A stretch of DNA of 27,815 nucleotides. Origin: an uncultured Clostridia bacterium (GTDB lineage: Bacteria; Bacillota; Clostridia; Christensenellales; UBA1242). Under the pieces are notes generated by a model. The model did no database searches. It had not been told where the DNA came from and saw only the letters and a program-made list of their open reading frames with translations. Shown piece by piece: positions 16,113 to 22,800 of this stretch. Position numbers and translations under genes: made by a program. Positions within the stretch are counted from its first letter, which is position 1, and every line of letters starts with the position of its first letter. The stretch covers positions 1 through 27,815 of the forward strand of contig CANQRC010000011.1 in NCBI GenBank assembly GCA_947626155.1. The letters are read 5' to 3'.

Positions 16113-16739
16113 TTATTTCCCAGCCTTAACAGTCTGTCTAATGGAAAGAATTGCGCCTTTTGCTCCAGGAACGTTGCCTTTGATTAAAAGCAAGTTTCTT
16201 TCTGCATCAACTTTGACAATTTCAAGGTTTTGAATTGTCACTTGCTCGTTTCCATATTGACCAGGCATATGCTTGTTTTTGAAAACTCGTGATGGTGAAG
16301 AGTTTGCACTCATTGAACCAACTTCTCTGTGAACAGGTCCTGTTCCGTGAGTCATTTTAAGCCTGTGTTGGTTCCATCTTTTAATAACGCCGCTGAAGCC
16401 GTGTCCTTTTGTTATTCCACAAACGTCAACTTTGTCTTTCTCAGAAAAAATGTCTGCCTTAACAACTGTTCCAACTTCAAAGTTTTGGTCAATGTCAAAT
16501 TCTCTCAAAACTCTCATAGGCTCAACTTTTGCCTTGTCGAACAAGCCCTTCTGTGGTTTTGTAACATTTTTCTTCTTTTGGTCAAACGCATAAACTTGTG
16601 CGTCATAGCCGTCTGTTTCTTTTGTTTTCTTTTGAACCATTGTCATAGGCCCAGCCTCAACAACAGTCACTGGTATAACCAAGCCGTCTTCGGTAAAGAC
16701 TTGTGTCATGCCAAGTTTCTTTCCTAAAATTGCTTTCAC
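16113..16739 (-). CDS. rplC: 50S ribosomal protein L3
   Basis: The 208-aa product begins MKAILGKKLGMTQVFTEDGL and contains the GHGFSGVIKRWN loop and the GSMSANSSPSRVFKNKHMPG block that approaches the peptidyl-transferase centre. It follows rpsJ. Confidence 0.98.
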   Translation of the reverse strand: MKAILGKKLGMTQVFTEDGLVIPVTVVEAGPMTMVQKKTKETDGYDAQVYAFDQKKKNVTKPQKGLFDKAKVEPMRVLREFDIDQNFEVGTVVKADIFSEKDKVDVCGITKGHGFSGVIKRWNQHRLKMTHGTGPVHREVGSMSANSSPSRVFKNKHMPGQYGNEQVTIQNLEIVKVDAERNLLLIKGNVPGAKGAILSIRQTVKAGK

Positions 16740-16753
16740 TTTTCTTTACCTCC

Positions 16754-17062
16754 TTACAGTTTGATGTTAATCTCAACACCAGCAGGCAAGTCAAGCTTCA
16801 TTAAAGCGTCGATTGCCTTGGCACTTGGATTATAAATGTCAATAAGTCTTTTGTGGGTTTTGCTTTCAAATTGTTCTCTGCTGTCCTTATACATGTGTGG
16901 AGAGCGGATGATTGTAACCACCTCGCGGTCTGTTGGAAGTGGTATTGGCCCAGAAACTCTTGCACCATTCTTGCCGGCAGTGTCAATTATTCTCTTGCAG
17001 GCTTCATCAATAAGTGTGTGTTCATAGGCTTTAAGTTTAATTCTCATTTTTTGTGTTGCCAT
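16754..17062 (-). CDS. rpsJ: 30S ribosomal protein S10 (NusE)
   Basis: First gene of the supercluster. The 102-aa product has RIKLKAYEHTLIDEACKRI, the GPIPLPTDREVVTIIRSPHM block and REQFESKTHKRLIDI. S10 is a head protein and also acts as NusE in transcription antitermination. The AGGAGG nearest the ATG is 14 nt away, longer than the usual 5-9, and no closer site is seen, which may matter for leader control. Confidence 0.98.
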   Translation of the reverse strand: MATQKMRIKLKAYEHTLIDEACKRIIDTAGKNGARVSGPIPLPTDREVVTIIRSPHMYKDSREQFESKTHKRLIDIYNPSAKAIDALMKLDLPAGVEINIKL

Positions 17063-17306
17063 TTTTCTTTTTAATACCTCCTGTAATCTCTAAACCAAAA
17101 ATGTTGCATTTGCACTCGGGCGCGCTTGATTGTTTGTCCCACTTTCAAACTTTCGAACACTACCCCGTGTGTGTCGCGCTGTCAGACTTAAAAAAATGTC
17201 ATTTTTGGCGCTTTGGGTCTTTGCCCAAAACTCTGGTCCGCACAAATTCTCTAACCGCCGCTAGTTTGACGCTAGTAACCTTGTGCCTCGTCCCATAAAT
17301 AACAGC
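17063..17306 (-). promoter_or_regulatory. Structured 5' leader of the S10 operon
   Basis: About 244 nt separate the predicted transcription start from rpsJ. On the minus strand the leader can form several hairpins: CTAG arms around GCGTCAAA, a TTTGGG/CCCAAA stem (17212-17229), and an AAAAAT/ATTTTT stem. Its base composition is richer in G+C than the flanking DNA. Ribosomal-protein leaders in this position are often autoregulated, by L4 in E. coli. Homology to a known leader class could not be judged by eye. Confidence 0.5.
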
Positions 17307-17312
17307 ACCCTC

Positions 17313-17341
17313 ATTATAACAAACAAAACCTCTTTTGTCAA
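17313..17341 (-). promoter_or_regulatory. Main promoter of the ribosomal supercluster
   Basis: On the minus strand a perfect TTGACA (17341-17336) and TATAAT (17318-17313) are spaced by 17 bp. The start would fall near 17306. A/T-rich DNA lies upstream, with possible UP-element character. This is the only full-consensus promoter seen serving the cluster. Confidence 0.85.
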
Positions 17342-17500
17342 CACATTTTCAAAACTTTTTTAAATCTTTTTTGCGACGATATATATAAGTAAAATATATA
17401 TAAAAGAAACTTTTTTTAAAATTAAACAAAAAAAAGAAAACAAATTTACATCATCTAAAACAAAAATAATAGTCAAAAAAATCATAAAAAAAACAAAAAA

Positions 17501-17516
17501 CTCGCAAAAAAGCGAG
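17501..17516 (-). terminator. Terminator after the glycosyltransferase gene
   Basis: CTCGC and GCGAG form a 5-bp stem around AAAAAA. On the minus strand it is followed by T runs. It lies 25 bp past the stop at 17541. The neighbouring 17345-17500 is very A/T-rich, with no gene seen. Confidence 0.75.
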
Positions 17517-17540
17517 ATTTTTTCAAAAAAAATTGATTTT

Positions 17541-18689
17541 TTAGGCATTTTTTGACAGTTTTTTGATAAATTCAGCAATTTGGTCTGCCCCGTTTTGGGT
17601 TTTATCAAACTGCTTTTCATTCTCCACAAACTCATTTAAAAGGCTTGGATTGTCTATGCATTTTTCAACAAATTCTCTTGCCTTTTTCTTGTTTCCCTCA
17701 TAAATTCCACAGTGATATCTATCCACAAAAATTTGTTTTGTTGTTTTTTCAACGCTATTTGCATAATAGTTCATCATTACTGGCGTCCTCAAAAACACAC
17801 TGTCCAGCACCGCGTTTGGCCCAGCCTTAGTTATAAACAAATCACTTGCCTTAATAAGTTTTCCTATTTCGGAGCTTTTCACAAATTCAAACGGCATAAG
17901 CTTTATATTGCTTGGTGTTTTAAGAGCGGAAAGTTCCTCAAAGAGTTCTTTGTTTCGCCCACAAATTGCAATTATTGTCAGCGGATTTTTTACCTTTAAA
18001 AGCTCATAAACATAACTTTTAAGTTTCGCTTTCGCATATGCTCCGTCTGCAAGCTTCACCGTAAAGGTGTCTTGTGGAATGTTGCATTCTTTTCTGCATT
18101 CCTCTTTCGTTTTGTTTAACTCAACTATATCTTTTCTGGTTATGAAAGGCACTTCTTTAACTTTCTCTGGCGCGAACTTTCTCTTTAAGGCCTCTTCATA
18201 AGCACCATGATTGTTTACAATAAGAAAATCCACTTTTCTGCACCACCAGCCATGCACATTGTTGTCAGGGTCATAAGTGACAACCTTGCAATATGGATTA
18301 TATTTGTCACGGTAACAAACTGACGCATAAGAAGTAAAGTAATGGTTGTCAATCACAATGTCAGGCTTAATCTTTTTCAACTCTTCAACATAAAGATTGA
18401 GGTATTTCTTATAAATTCCACCATTTACAAAACGCAGCGTATTCTGCGAGCCAAAAAGATGCATTGCCACAAACTGAGTTCGCGAATGAAGTGGGTTTGA
18501 ACTTGCCTTTTGGGTCTCTTTTATCAAAAACTTTTCATATTTTTGCAATTCTTCGTTTTCGTGAAACAAATTTTTGTCAATAATTTCAAAATCCTTATCT
18601 TTAACCCTTTTCAGACTATCAACTATTGCCTGTGATGTGACAATATGCCCCATCCCCGCCTCAACAAAAGAAACTAAAACTTTTTTCAT
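17541..18689 (-). CDS. Glycosyltransferase of the MGDG synthase/MurG-like (GT28) type
   Basis: The 382-aa product starts MKKVLVSFVEAGMGHIVTSQ. The GMGH loop and the preceding strand match the N-terminal acceptor domain of the GT28 group (usually GGGH). The C-terminal domain has the nucleotide-sugar site ITKAGPNAVLDSVFLRTPVM, matching the usual K(P/A)GG..SEAL..G.P block. Members transfer sugars to diacylglycerol (UgtP, MGDG synthase) or lipid II precursors (MurG). The absence of MurG-specific motifs makes a membrane glycolipid role more likely, but the substrate is not readable. The ATG at 18689 has AGAGGA 7 nt upstream; the frame stays open to 18719. Confidence 0.75.
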   Translation of the reverse strand: MKKVLVSFVEAGMGHIVTSQAIVDSLKRVKDKDFEIIDKNLFHENEELQKYEKFLIKETQKASSNPLHSRTQFVAMHLFGSQNTLRFVNGGIYKKYLNLYVEELKKIKPDIVIDNHYFTSYASVCYRDKYNPYCKVVTYDPDNNVHGWWCRKVDFLIVNNHGAYEEALKRKFAPEKVKEVPFITRKDIVELNKTKEECRKECNIPQDTFTVKLADGAYAKAKLKSYVYELLKVKNPLTIIAICGRNKELFEELSALKTPSNIKLMPFEFVKSSEIGKLIKASDLFITKAGPNAVLDSVFLRTPVMMNYYANSVEKTTKQIFVDRYHCGIYEGNKKKAREFVEKCIDNPSLLNEFVENEKQFDKTQNGADQIAEFIKKLSKNA

Positions 18690-18707
18690 AATTTTTCCTC
18701 TAAACAG

Positions 18708-18736
18708 AGGATACCACATTCAACCTTGTCAATCAA
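18708..18736 (-). promoter_or_regulatory. Candidate promoter of the glycosyltransferase gene
   Basis: On the minus strand TTGATT (18736-18731) and TATCCT (18713-18708) are spaced by 17 bp. A TTGACA overlaps this position but is only 13 bp from the TATCCT. The predicted start falls at the ribosome site, giving a very short leader. Confidence 0.4.
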
Positions 18737-18777
18737 AAGAATTTTTAACAAATTTGTGAATTTTTTTGCGAATTTTA

Positions 18778-18806
18778 TTGACATTCAAAACAAAATTTGA
18801 TAATAT
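18778..18806 (+). promoter_or_regulatory. Promoter of tRNA-Asn
   Basis: TTGACA at 18778-18783 and TAATAT at 18801-18806 are spaced by 17 bp, and the tRNA begins 18 nt downstream. Confidence 0.8.
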
Positions 18807-18824
18807 AATGCAGTAACTAAATAT

Positions 18825-18899
<75 letters not shown>

Positions 18900-18908
18900 A
18901 TTCGCAAT

Positions 18909-18929
18909 CTGCGGAAACGCAGTTTTTTT
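18909..18929 (+). terminator. Terminator of tRNA-Asn
   Basis: CTGCG-GAAA-CGCAG is a tight tetraloop hairpin followed by seven T residues, starting 10 nt past the encoded CCA. Confidence 0.85.
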
Positions 18930-18941
18930 ATTTTGTAAACC

Positions 18942-18995
18942 CCTTGTGGTTGCGTCAACAAAGTTGACGCGCATGCTATGCATGCAACAGCCACC
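18942..18995 (-). repeat. Inverted, split copy of the tRNA-Asn anticodon arm
   Basis: On the minus strand GGTGGCTGTT (18995-18986) and AACCACAAGG (18951-18942) together equal the 20 nt at 18850-18869 of the tRNA-Asn. They are separated by 34 nt inserted where tRNA position 36 would join 37. The insert is made of two palindromes: GCGTCAAC-AAA-GTTGACGC and GCATGC-TAT-GCATGC. Flanking tRNA arms are not preserved in the same orientation, although a plus-strand GTCGTAGGCTC near 19048 resembles the T arm. The rest of 18996-19089 shows nothing recognisable. Confidence 0.6.
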
Positions 18996-19089
18996 TTCCA
19001 AAGAATAAGCATGCTCGAAAAATCAAGCCAAAGAATCACACGCGTTTGTCGTAGGCTCAACCTAGGCAATTTGTTTCAACATTAAAAAA

Positions 19090-19107
19090 ACTGCAATAAT
19101 TTGCAGT
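19090..19107 (-). terminator. Terminator after the 19127-19795 gene
   Basis: ACTGCAA and TTGCAGT form a 7-bp stem around TAAT, followed on the minus strand by seven T residues. Confidence 0.8.
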
Positions 19108-19126
19108 TTTTTTGTTCTTAACTTTT

Positions 19127-19795
19127 TTATTCTTTGGACAAAGTTGCTTGCTGTGTTTTTGCGGCGTCTTGCTCTTTTTGATAGCTAGAAATTTTTGAAT
19201 CCAAATTATGGTATTTTTCATAAAGTTGCTCCGGAATATACTCAATTGTTTCTGGGTTTTGCGCGCAATATTTTGCGACCACATCATCAAAACTTGCCTC
19301 GCCACACGAAGAGTTGTATTGCTGTTTAAACTCTGTTGGCATCAGCCCCTTTGCTGGGTCATAATACCCCTTGTCGTTCATATCAAATCTTCCAAGCAGC
19401 ACCCCGTCTTTGGTGATAATGTCATAACACTGACCGTTTCTTTTTGGGTCACTTACTCGTCCAAGAAAAAGACCCTCGCCATAAACTTTTGGATCAAGTT
19501 GAAACATCCTGCTGTATGGAATATTGTCCAACTCTTTTCTTAAAATCTCTGGCTTTTCTTCAAGTTTTTGCGCCTCTGAAACAGGAATTTCTTTTACAAC
19601 CAATTCTGGCTTTTCACTTTCCACAAGTTTTTGAACCTTGCGTTTTGCAAAAGGAAAAATCCTGCCAATAAAAGGAATTCTTTCTTCCACATATTCATAT
19701 CTTTGAACTTTTTCAAAGACACCATACTGGACAGTGACCTCCCCGCGGTTTTCCATTGCCCTTTTAATGTAGTTGCTGTTGATTTTTCTTAACAT
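19127..19795 (-). CDS. Unknown protein under a C9-spacer promoter
   Basis: The 222-aa product is not recognised. The first ~60 residues are basic (KINSNYIKRAMENRGE, FAKRKVQKL). A glutamate/proline-rich linker follows (about 60-85), then a compact-looking region (about 90-185) with a GLFLGRVSDPKRNGQCYDII segment and a GVLLGRFDMNDKGYYDP segment. The last ~35 residues are predicted helical and polar. No signal peptide or membrane segment is evident. AAAGGAGG precedes the ATG by 5 nt, so translation should be efficient. It has its own promoter and terminator, so it is monocistronic. The promoter contains a nine-C run, so expression may be phase variable. Confidence 0.75.
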   Translation of the reverse strand: MLRKINSNYIKRAMENRGEVTVQYGVFEKVQRYEYVEERIPFIGRIFPFAKRKVQKLVESEKPELVVKEIPVSEAQKLEEKPEILRKELDNIPYSRMFQLDPKVYGEGLFLGRVSDPKRNGQCYDIITKDGVLLGRFDMNDKGYYDPAKGLMPTEFKQQYNSSCGEASFDDVVAKYCAQNPETIEYIPEQLYEKYHNLDSKISSYQKEQDAAKTQQATLSKE

Positions 19796-19812
19796 ACTGC
19801 CTCCTTTGGCTT

Positions 19813-19840
19813 ATTGTAGCATGGGGGGGGGACTTGTCAA
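19813..19840 (-). promoter_or_regulatory. Promoter with C9 run in the -35/-10 spacer
   Basis: On the minus strand TTGACA (19840-19835) and TACAAT (19818-19813) are spaced by 16 bp, and nine of those bases are C (19831-19823). Gain of one C would give the ideal 17 bp. The predicted start lies at about 19806, at the ribosome site of the gene starting at 19795. Confidence 0.8.
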
Positions 19841-19859
19841 GAAAAATTTTATATTTTCT

Positions 19860-19899
19860 TAAAAATTAACAAAAAAATCGCAAAAAATGCGGTTTTTTG
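19860..19899 (-). terminator. Terminator of sigma-like gene A (duplicated copy)
   Basis: TCGCA (19878-19882) pairs with TGCGG (19888-19892), extended by A/T pairs on both sides, and is followed by a T run on the minus strand. The whole 40-nt block is identical to 21295-21334. Confidence 0.75.
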
Positions 19900-19960
19900 A
19901 TTGTTTTTTTACACTTTTAGCTTTTCGTCTTAACCTTTTGTGAGGCTTGCCGTTTTGCGC

Positions 19961-21193
19961 TCACGTCCTATCCTTGTTTAGGGAGGTTTGGATTGAAGCC
20001 TCTTCTTTGCGACTTTTCTTTGCTGCTCCCGTTTTGAGAGAAACGCCTTGAAGCGTAGATGTGTCCTCCGCGTTTTTCATAAGTTTTCCGCTCTTCACTT
20101 TTCCTCTTCTTCCAGGGATCTCCTCGCCGCGCTGAGCACAATTTTCTTTAAATTTTGCAATCGTCTGTACTACGGTTGATAATGAAACAGAATATTTCTG
20201 CGCAATTTCTTCTAAAATTAAATCTGTTTCCAAGTATTCCTTCCAAATACATTTGTTTCTTTCCGCTTTTTCATCGTGCCGTGAAGAAACCCGTTTCCTT
20301 TTTGGAAATCCTATGTTATTTTCTTCACAAAAGGCCTTAAATCTCTTGACAATAGTAACAACCTTCGCAGTAGTTATATTATACTTTTGCGCAAGGCGTT
20401 TCAAACTAAGTTCGCCTTGAAGAAATTCTCTCAAAATAGGTTGTTTATCGGCTTTTTGCATACCCAAAGCCTCCTCAAGAGATGTTGGCGCTTTTTCAGG
20501 CTGAAGAACTTCAGTGCCATTTTCGTAGGCATCCATAATTTTATTCCTAACTTGAACAAGCAAACGCGAAACTCGCGCTTGTGACACATTTAGAATTTTG
20601 GCAATTTGTGCTTGAGTTTTTTGTTCAATAAAAGATCCATTGAAAATTATTTTCTCCCTTTCGCTCAAAAGCGGAACAATGTTTCTCAAGATGTGGTTTA
20701 AGTCGGCGCGAGTTGTAAAATTGTCTTCCGTGAATTTTTCGTCCATAAGCGTTTCTTCATATGTCAATTCCTTGCCATCTTTACTCACAGATGCTGGAGA
20801 AGAAAACGAAACAATCTCGGCCTTGTTCTTTAATCTTTTTGCAATGTTATTTTTGCGAATAAGTTTGCTGCGAATAACTACCCCAGCATATGTACTAAAA
20901 GCGACATTTTTTGAAAAATCAAATTTTTCAGCTGCATATAAAAGACACAAAGAAAGATCTTGAATCAGGTCATCAAAGCGGTTGGAATAAAATCTGTTTA
21001 CTAAATTGGGAAAATATTTACATGAAAAATTCACGGCAAACCTCAAATTGCCACAAATAATTTGATTTCGAAGCTTTAAGTCGCCAGCCTCACGATATTT
21101 TTTAAGAAGTTCCAAATTCTCCTCTGCCGAAAGTGGAACTGGCAAAACTGTCAACTTCGCCAAAGTTTCTTTGTCAATCTTCTTTTCTTCCAT
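19961..21193 (-). CDS. Sigma-70-like factor A with two extra C-terminal HTH repeats
   Basis: The 410-aa product resembles a sigma factor. Residues about 42-115 fit region 2: LRNQIICGNLRFAVNFSCKY, then DDLIQDLSLCLLYAAEKFDF (core-binding 2.2 type) and FSTYAGVVIRSKLIR (2.4, -10 recognition type). Residues about 127-152 look like the 3.2 linker. Region 4 is about 175-222, with the helix-turn-helix AQIAKILNVSQARVSRLLVQ. Beyond it lie two homologous HTH units, about 252-300 and 314-364, each with an IAQKY/LAQKY helix, a basic second helix and a G/E-x-P-x-R-K tail. The C-terminus is Lys/Ser-rich. Ordinary sigma factors end after region 4. It is a tandem paralogue of the next gene. Target promoters are unknown, and an anti-sigma gene was not seen nearby. 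Confidence 0.75.
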   Translation of the reverse strand: MEEKKIDKETLAKLTVLPVPLSAEENLELLKKYREAGDLKLRNQIICGNLRFAVNFSCKYFPNLVNRFYSNRFDDLIQDLSLCLLYAAEKFDFSKNVAFSTYAGVVIRSKLIRKNNIAKRLKNKAEIVSFSSPASVSKDGKELTYEETLMDEKFTEDNFTTRADLNHILRNIVPLLSEREKIIFNGSFIEQKTQAQIAKILNVSQARVSRLLVQVRNKIMDAYENGTEVLQPEKAPTSLEEALGMQKADKQPILREFLQGELSLKRLAQKYNITTAKVVTIVKRFKAFCEENNIGFPKRKRVSSRHDEKAERNKCIWKEYLETDLILEEIAQKYSVSLSTVVQTIAKFKENCAQRGEEIPGRRGKVKSGKLMKNAEDTSTLQGVSLKTGAAKKSRKEEASIQTSLNKDRT

Positions 21194-21213
21194 TTCTTCT
21201 TTCCTTCATGCAT

Positions 21214-21241
21214 ATTTTATCACATCTAGAGAATTTGTCAA
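21214..21241 (-). promoter_or_regulatory. Promoter of sigma-like gene A
   Basis: On the minus strand TTGACA (21241-21236) and TAAAAT (21219-21214) are spaced by 16 bp. The spacer shares AATTCT and GATGTG with the promoter of gene B. No homopolymer G/C run is present here. A weak AAGGAAAG ribosome site precedes the gene. Confidence 0.7.
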
Positions 21242-21294
21242 GATGTTTTCTCCTGAGGGAATGAAAAATAAATGATAAAAAAAATAAAAAATGC

Positions 21295-21334
21295 TAAAAA
21301 TTAACAAAAAAATCGCAAAAAATGCGGTTTTTTG
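21295..21334 (-). terminator. Terminator of sigma-like gene B
   Basis: Same TCGCA/TGCGG hairpin and T run as 19860-19899, identical over 40 nt. It lies just past the stop of gene B at 21350. Confidence 0.75.
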
Positions 21335-21349
21335 TGATTTTTTATGTTT

Positions 21350-22651
21350 TTATGCTTTAAATTTGCCATTTTTGAATTTTGATGAGGCCTGCTGTTTTGC
21401 ATCAATATTCTCACTGTTAATTAAAGCAGCCTGAGCGGACATCTCCTCTTTGACACTTTGTTCTATTGCGCGAACATCGTTTGAAAAAGTGTCACCTTCA
21501 AGTGAAGCCGTATCCTTAGCACTTCTCAAAATTTTTCTGCTCTTCAGCCTTCTTTTTCTGCTTGGGACTTCTTCTCCGCGCTGCAAATACTGAGCCTTGA
21601 TGTCTGCAAGAACACCACAAACTGTTGCTCTTGAAACTGAATGGTCTTTTGCAATTTCCTCCTGCGTCTTGCGCCCCTCCAAATATTCCTCCCAAATTTG
21701 GTTGTTTCTTTCCTCTCTACTTGCCACTGAGTAAACCCAATTTCTTGTTGGTAAATTAATGTTATTTTCTCTGCAAAAAGCCTTAAATCTGCTGCCAATC
21801 TTAGCAACGTTGTGCAATGAAATGTTGTGTTTTTGTGCAATTTCTTTCAAACCGAGTTCACCTCGTAAATAATCCCTCAAAATTGCTTGATTTCTCACTT
21901 TCTGTATACGCAAAAGCCCCTCAAGTGTGGCAGGCTTTTCCTCGGCTTTTAAGGTCTCAACGCCATTTTCATATGCATCCAACACCTTGTTTCGAATCTT
22001 TCCAATCGTGTGTAAAGCTGACATACGTGACATATTTAACTCTTTGGCAATTTTGGCTTTGCTTTTTTCTTCAATAAAAAACTCATTGAAAATCATTCTC
22101 TCCCCTTCACTCAAACGCGGAACAATGTTTTTTAAAATGTGGTCCGCGTCGACGTTGGTCGCAAAATTTTCTTCTGTAAACCTTTTATCCTCAAGTGTTT
22201 GTTCATATGTAAGAATATATCCTTCTTTGCTCACGCTGGCCGTGGAAGAAAACGAAACTATTTCAGCCCTGTTTTTTAGAGATTTTGACTTTTTATTCGT
22301 CGCGAAAAATTTGCCTCGAATAACTGCGCCAACAAATGTGTAAAATGAAGCACCTTTTGAAAAATCAAATTTTTCAGCTGCATATAAAAGACACAAAGAA
22401 AGATCTTGAATCAGGTCATCAACTCTGCCAGAATACAGCTTAGACACCAAATTTTGAAAATGTTTACTTGAATAAAGCGCAGCGAATCTCAAATTGCCGC
22501 ACACAAGTTGGTTTCGAAATTTAATGTCATTCGTCTCGCGGTATTTTTTAAGAAGTTCTAAATTCTCTTCAGCCGAAAGAGCCCTTGGAAGAGAGCCTAC
22601 AGCATCTCTCAACTTCGTCAAAGTTTCTTTGTCAATCTTCTTTTCTTCCAT
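21350..22651 (-). CDS. Sigma-70-like factor B with two extra C-terminal HTH repeats
   Basis: The 433-aa product is a paralogue of the neighbouring sigma-like gene. Region 2 is about 44-120, with the identical DDLIQDLSLCLLYAAEKFDF segment. Region 4 is about 179-226, and extra HTH units lie at about 256-300 and 316-366. The parts that would touch DNA differ strongly: ASFYTFVGAVIRGKFFATNK against AFSTYAGVVIRSKLIRKNN in region 2.4, and KAKIAKELNMSRMSALHTIG against AQIAKILNVSQARVSRLLVQ in region 4. So the two probably bind different promoters while using the same core contacts. The C-terminus is longer, ending in a low-complexity polar tail. Its promoter has a C9/A7 tract just upstream. Alternatively, it is a regulator that no longer binds core polymerase. 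Confidence 0.75.
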   Translation of the reverse strand: MEEKKIDKETLTKLRDAVGSLPRALSAEENLELLKKYRETNDIKFRNQLVCGNLRFAALYSSKHFQNLVSKLYSGRVDDLIQDLSLCLLYAAEKFDFSKGASFYTFVGAVIRGKFFATNKKSKSLKNRAEIVSFSSTASVSKEGYILTYEQTLEDKRFTEENFATNVDADHILKNIVPRLSEGERMIFNEFFIEEKSKAKIAKELNMSRMSALHTIGKIRNKVLDAYENGVETLKAEEKPATLEGLLRIQKVRNQAILRDYLRGELGLKEIAQKHNISLHNVAKIGSRFKAFCRENNINLPTRNWVYSVASREERNNQIWEEYLEGRKTQEEIAKDHSVSRATVCGVLADIKAQYLQRGEEVPSRKRRLKSRKILRSAKDTASLEGDTFSNDVRAIEQSVKEEMSAQAALINSENIDAKQQASSKFKNGKFKA

Positions 22652-22671
22652 TTCTTCTTTCCTTTATCCAT

Positions 22672-22721
22672 ATTTTAACACATCCACAGAATTTGTCAAG
22701 ACCTATTTTTTTGGGGGGGGG
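22672..22721 (-). promoter_or_regulatory. Promoter of sigma-like gene B with upstream C9-A7 tract
   Basis: On the minus strand TTGACA (22699-22694) and TAAAAT (22677-22672) are spaced by 16 bp. Nine C (22721-22713) followed by seven A (22712-22706) lie just upstream of the -35. The A-tract is at an UP-element position. Slippage in the C run would shift any upstream element without altering the core promoter. Confidence 0.7.
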
Positions 22722-22759
22722 AGAAATAAAATCATAAAAATGCTTAAAATCAAAAAAAA

Positions 22760-22774
22760 CTGCAAAAAATGCAG
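22760..22774 (-). terminator. Terminator of the ABC transporter gene
   Basis: CTGCA and TGCAG form a 5-bp stem around AAAAA, followed on the minus strand by G and eight T residues with an A/T-rich context. It lies 27 bp past the stop at 22801. Confidence 0.75.
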
Positions 22775-22800
22775 TTTTTTTGATTATTTTTGTGATTTTT

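Noticed and set aside
17345..17500. Possible small gene in the A/T-rich stretch before the glycosyltransferase terminator
   Set aside because: The predicted 91-aa frame is low-complexity, overlaps the terminator and has no ribosome site.
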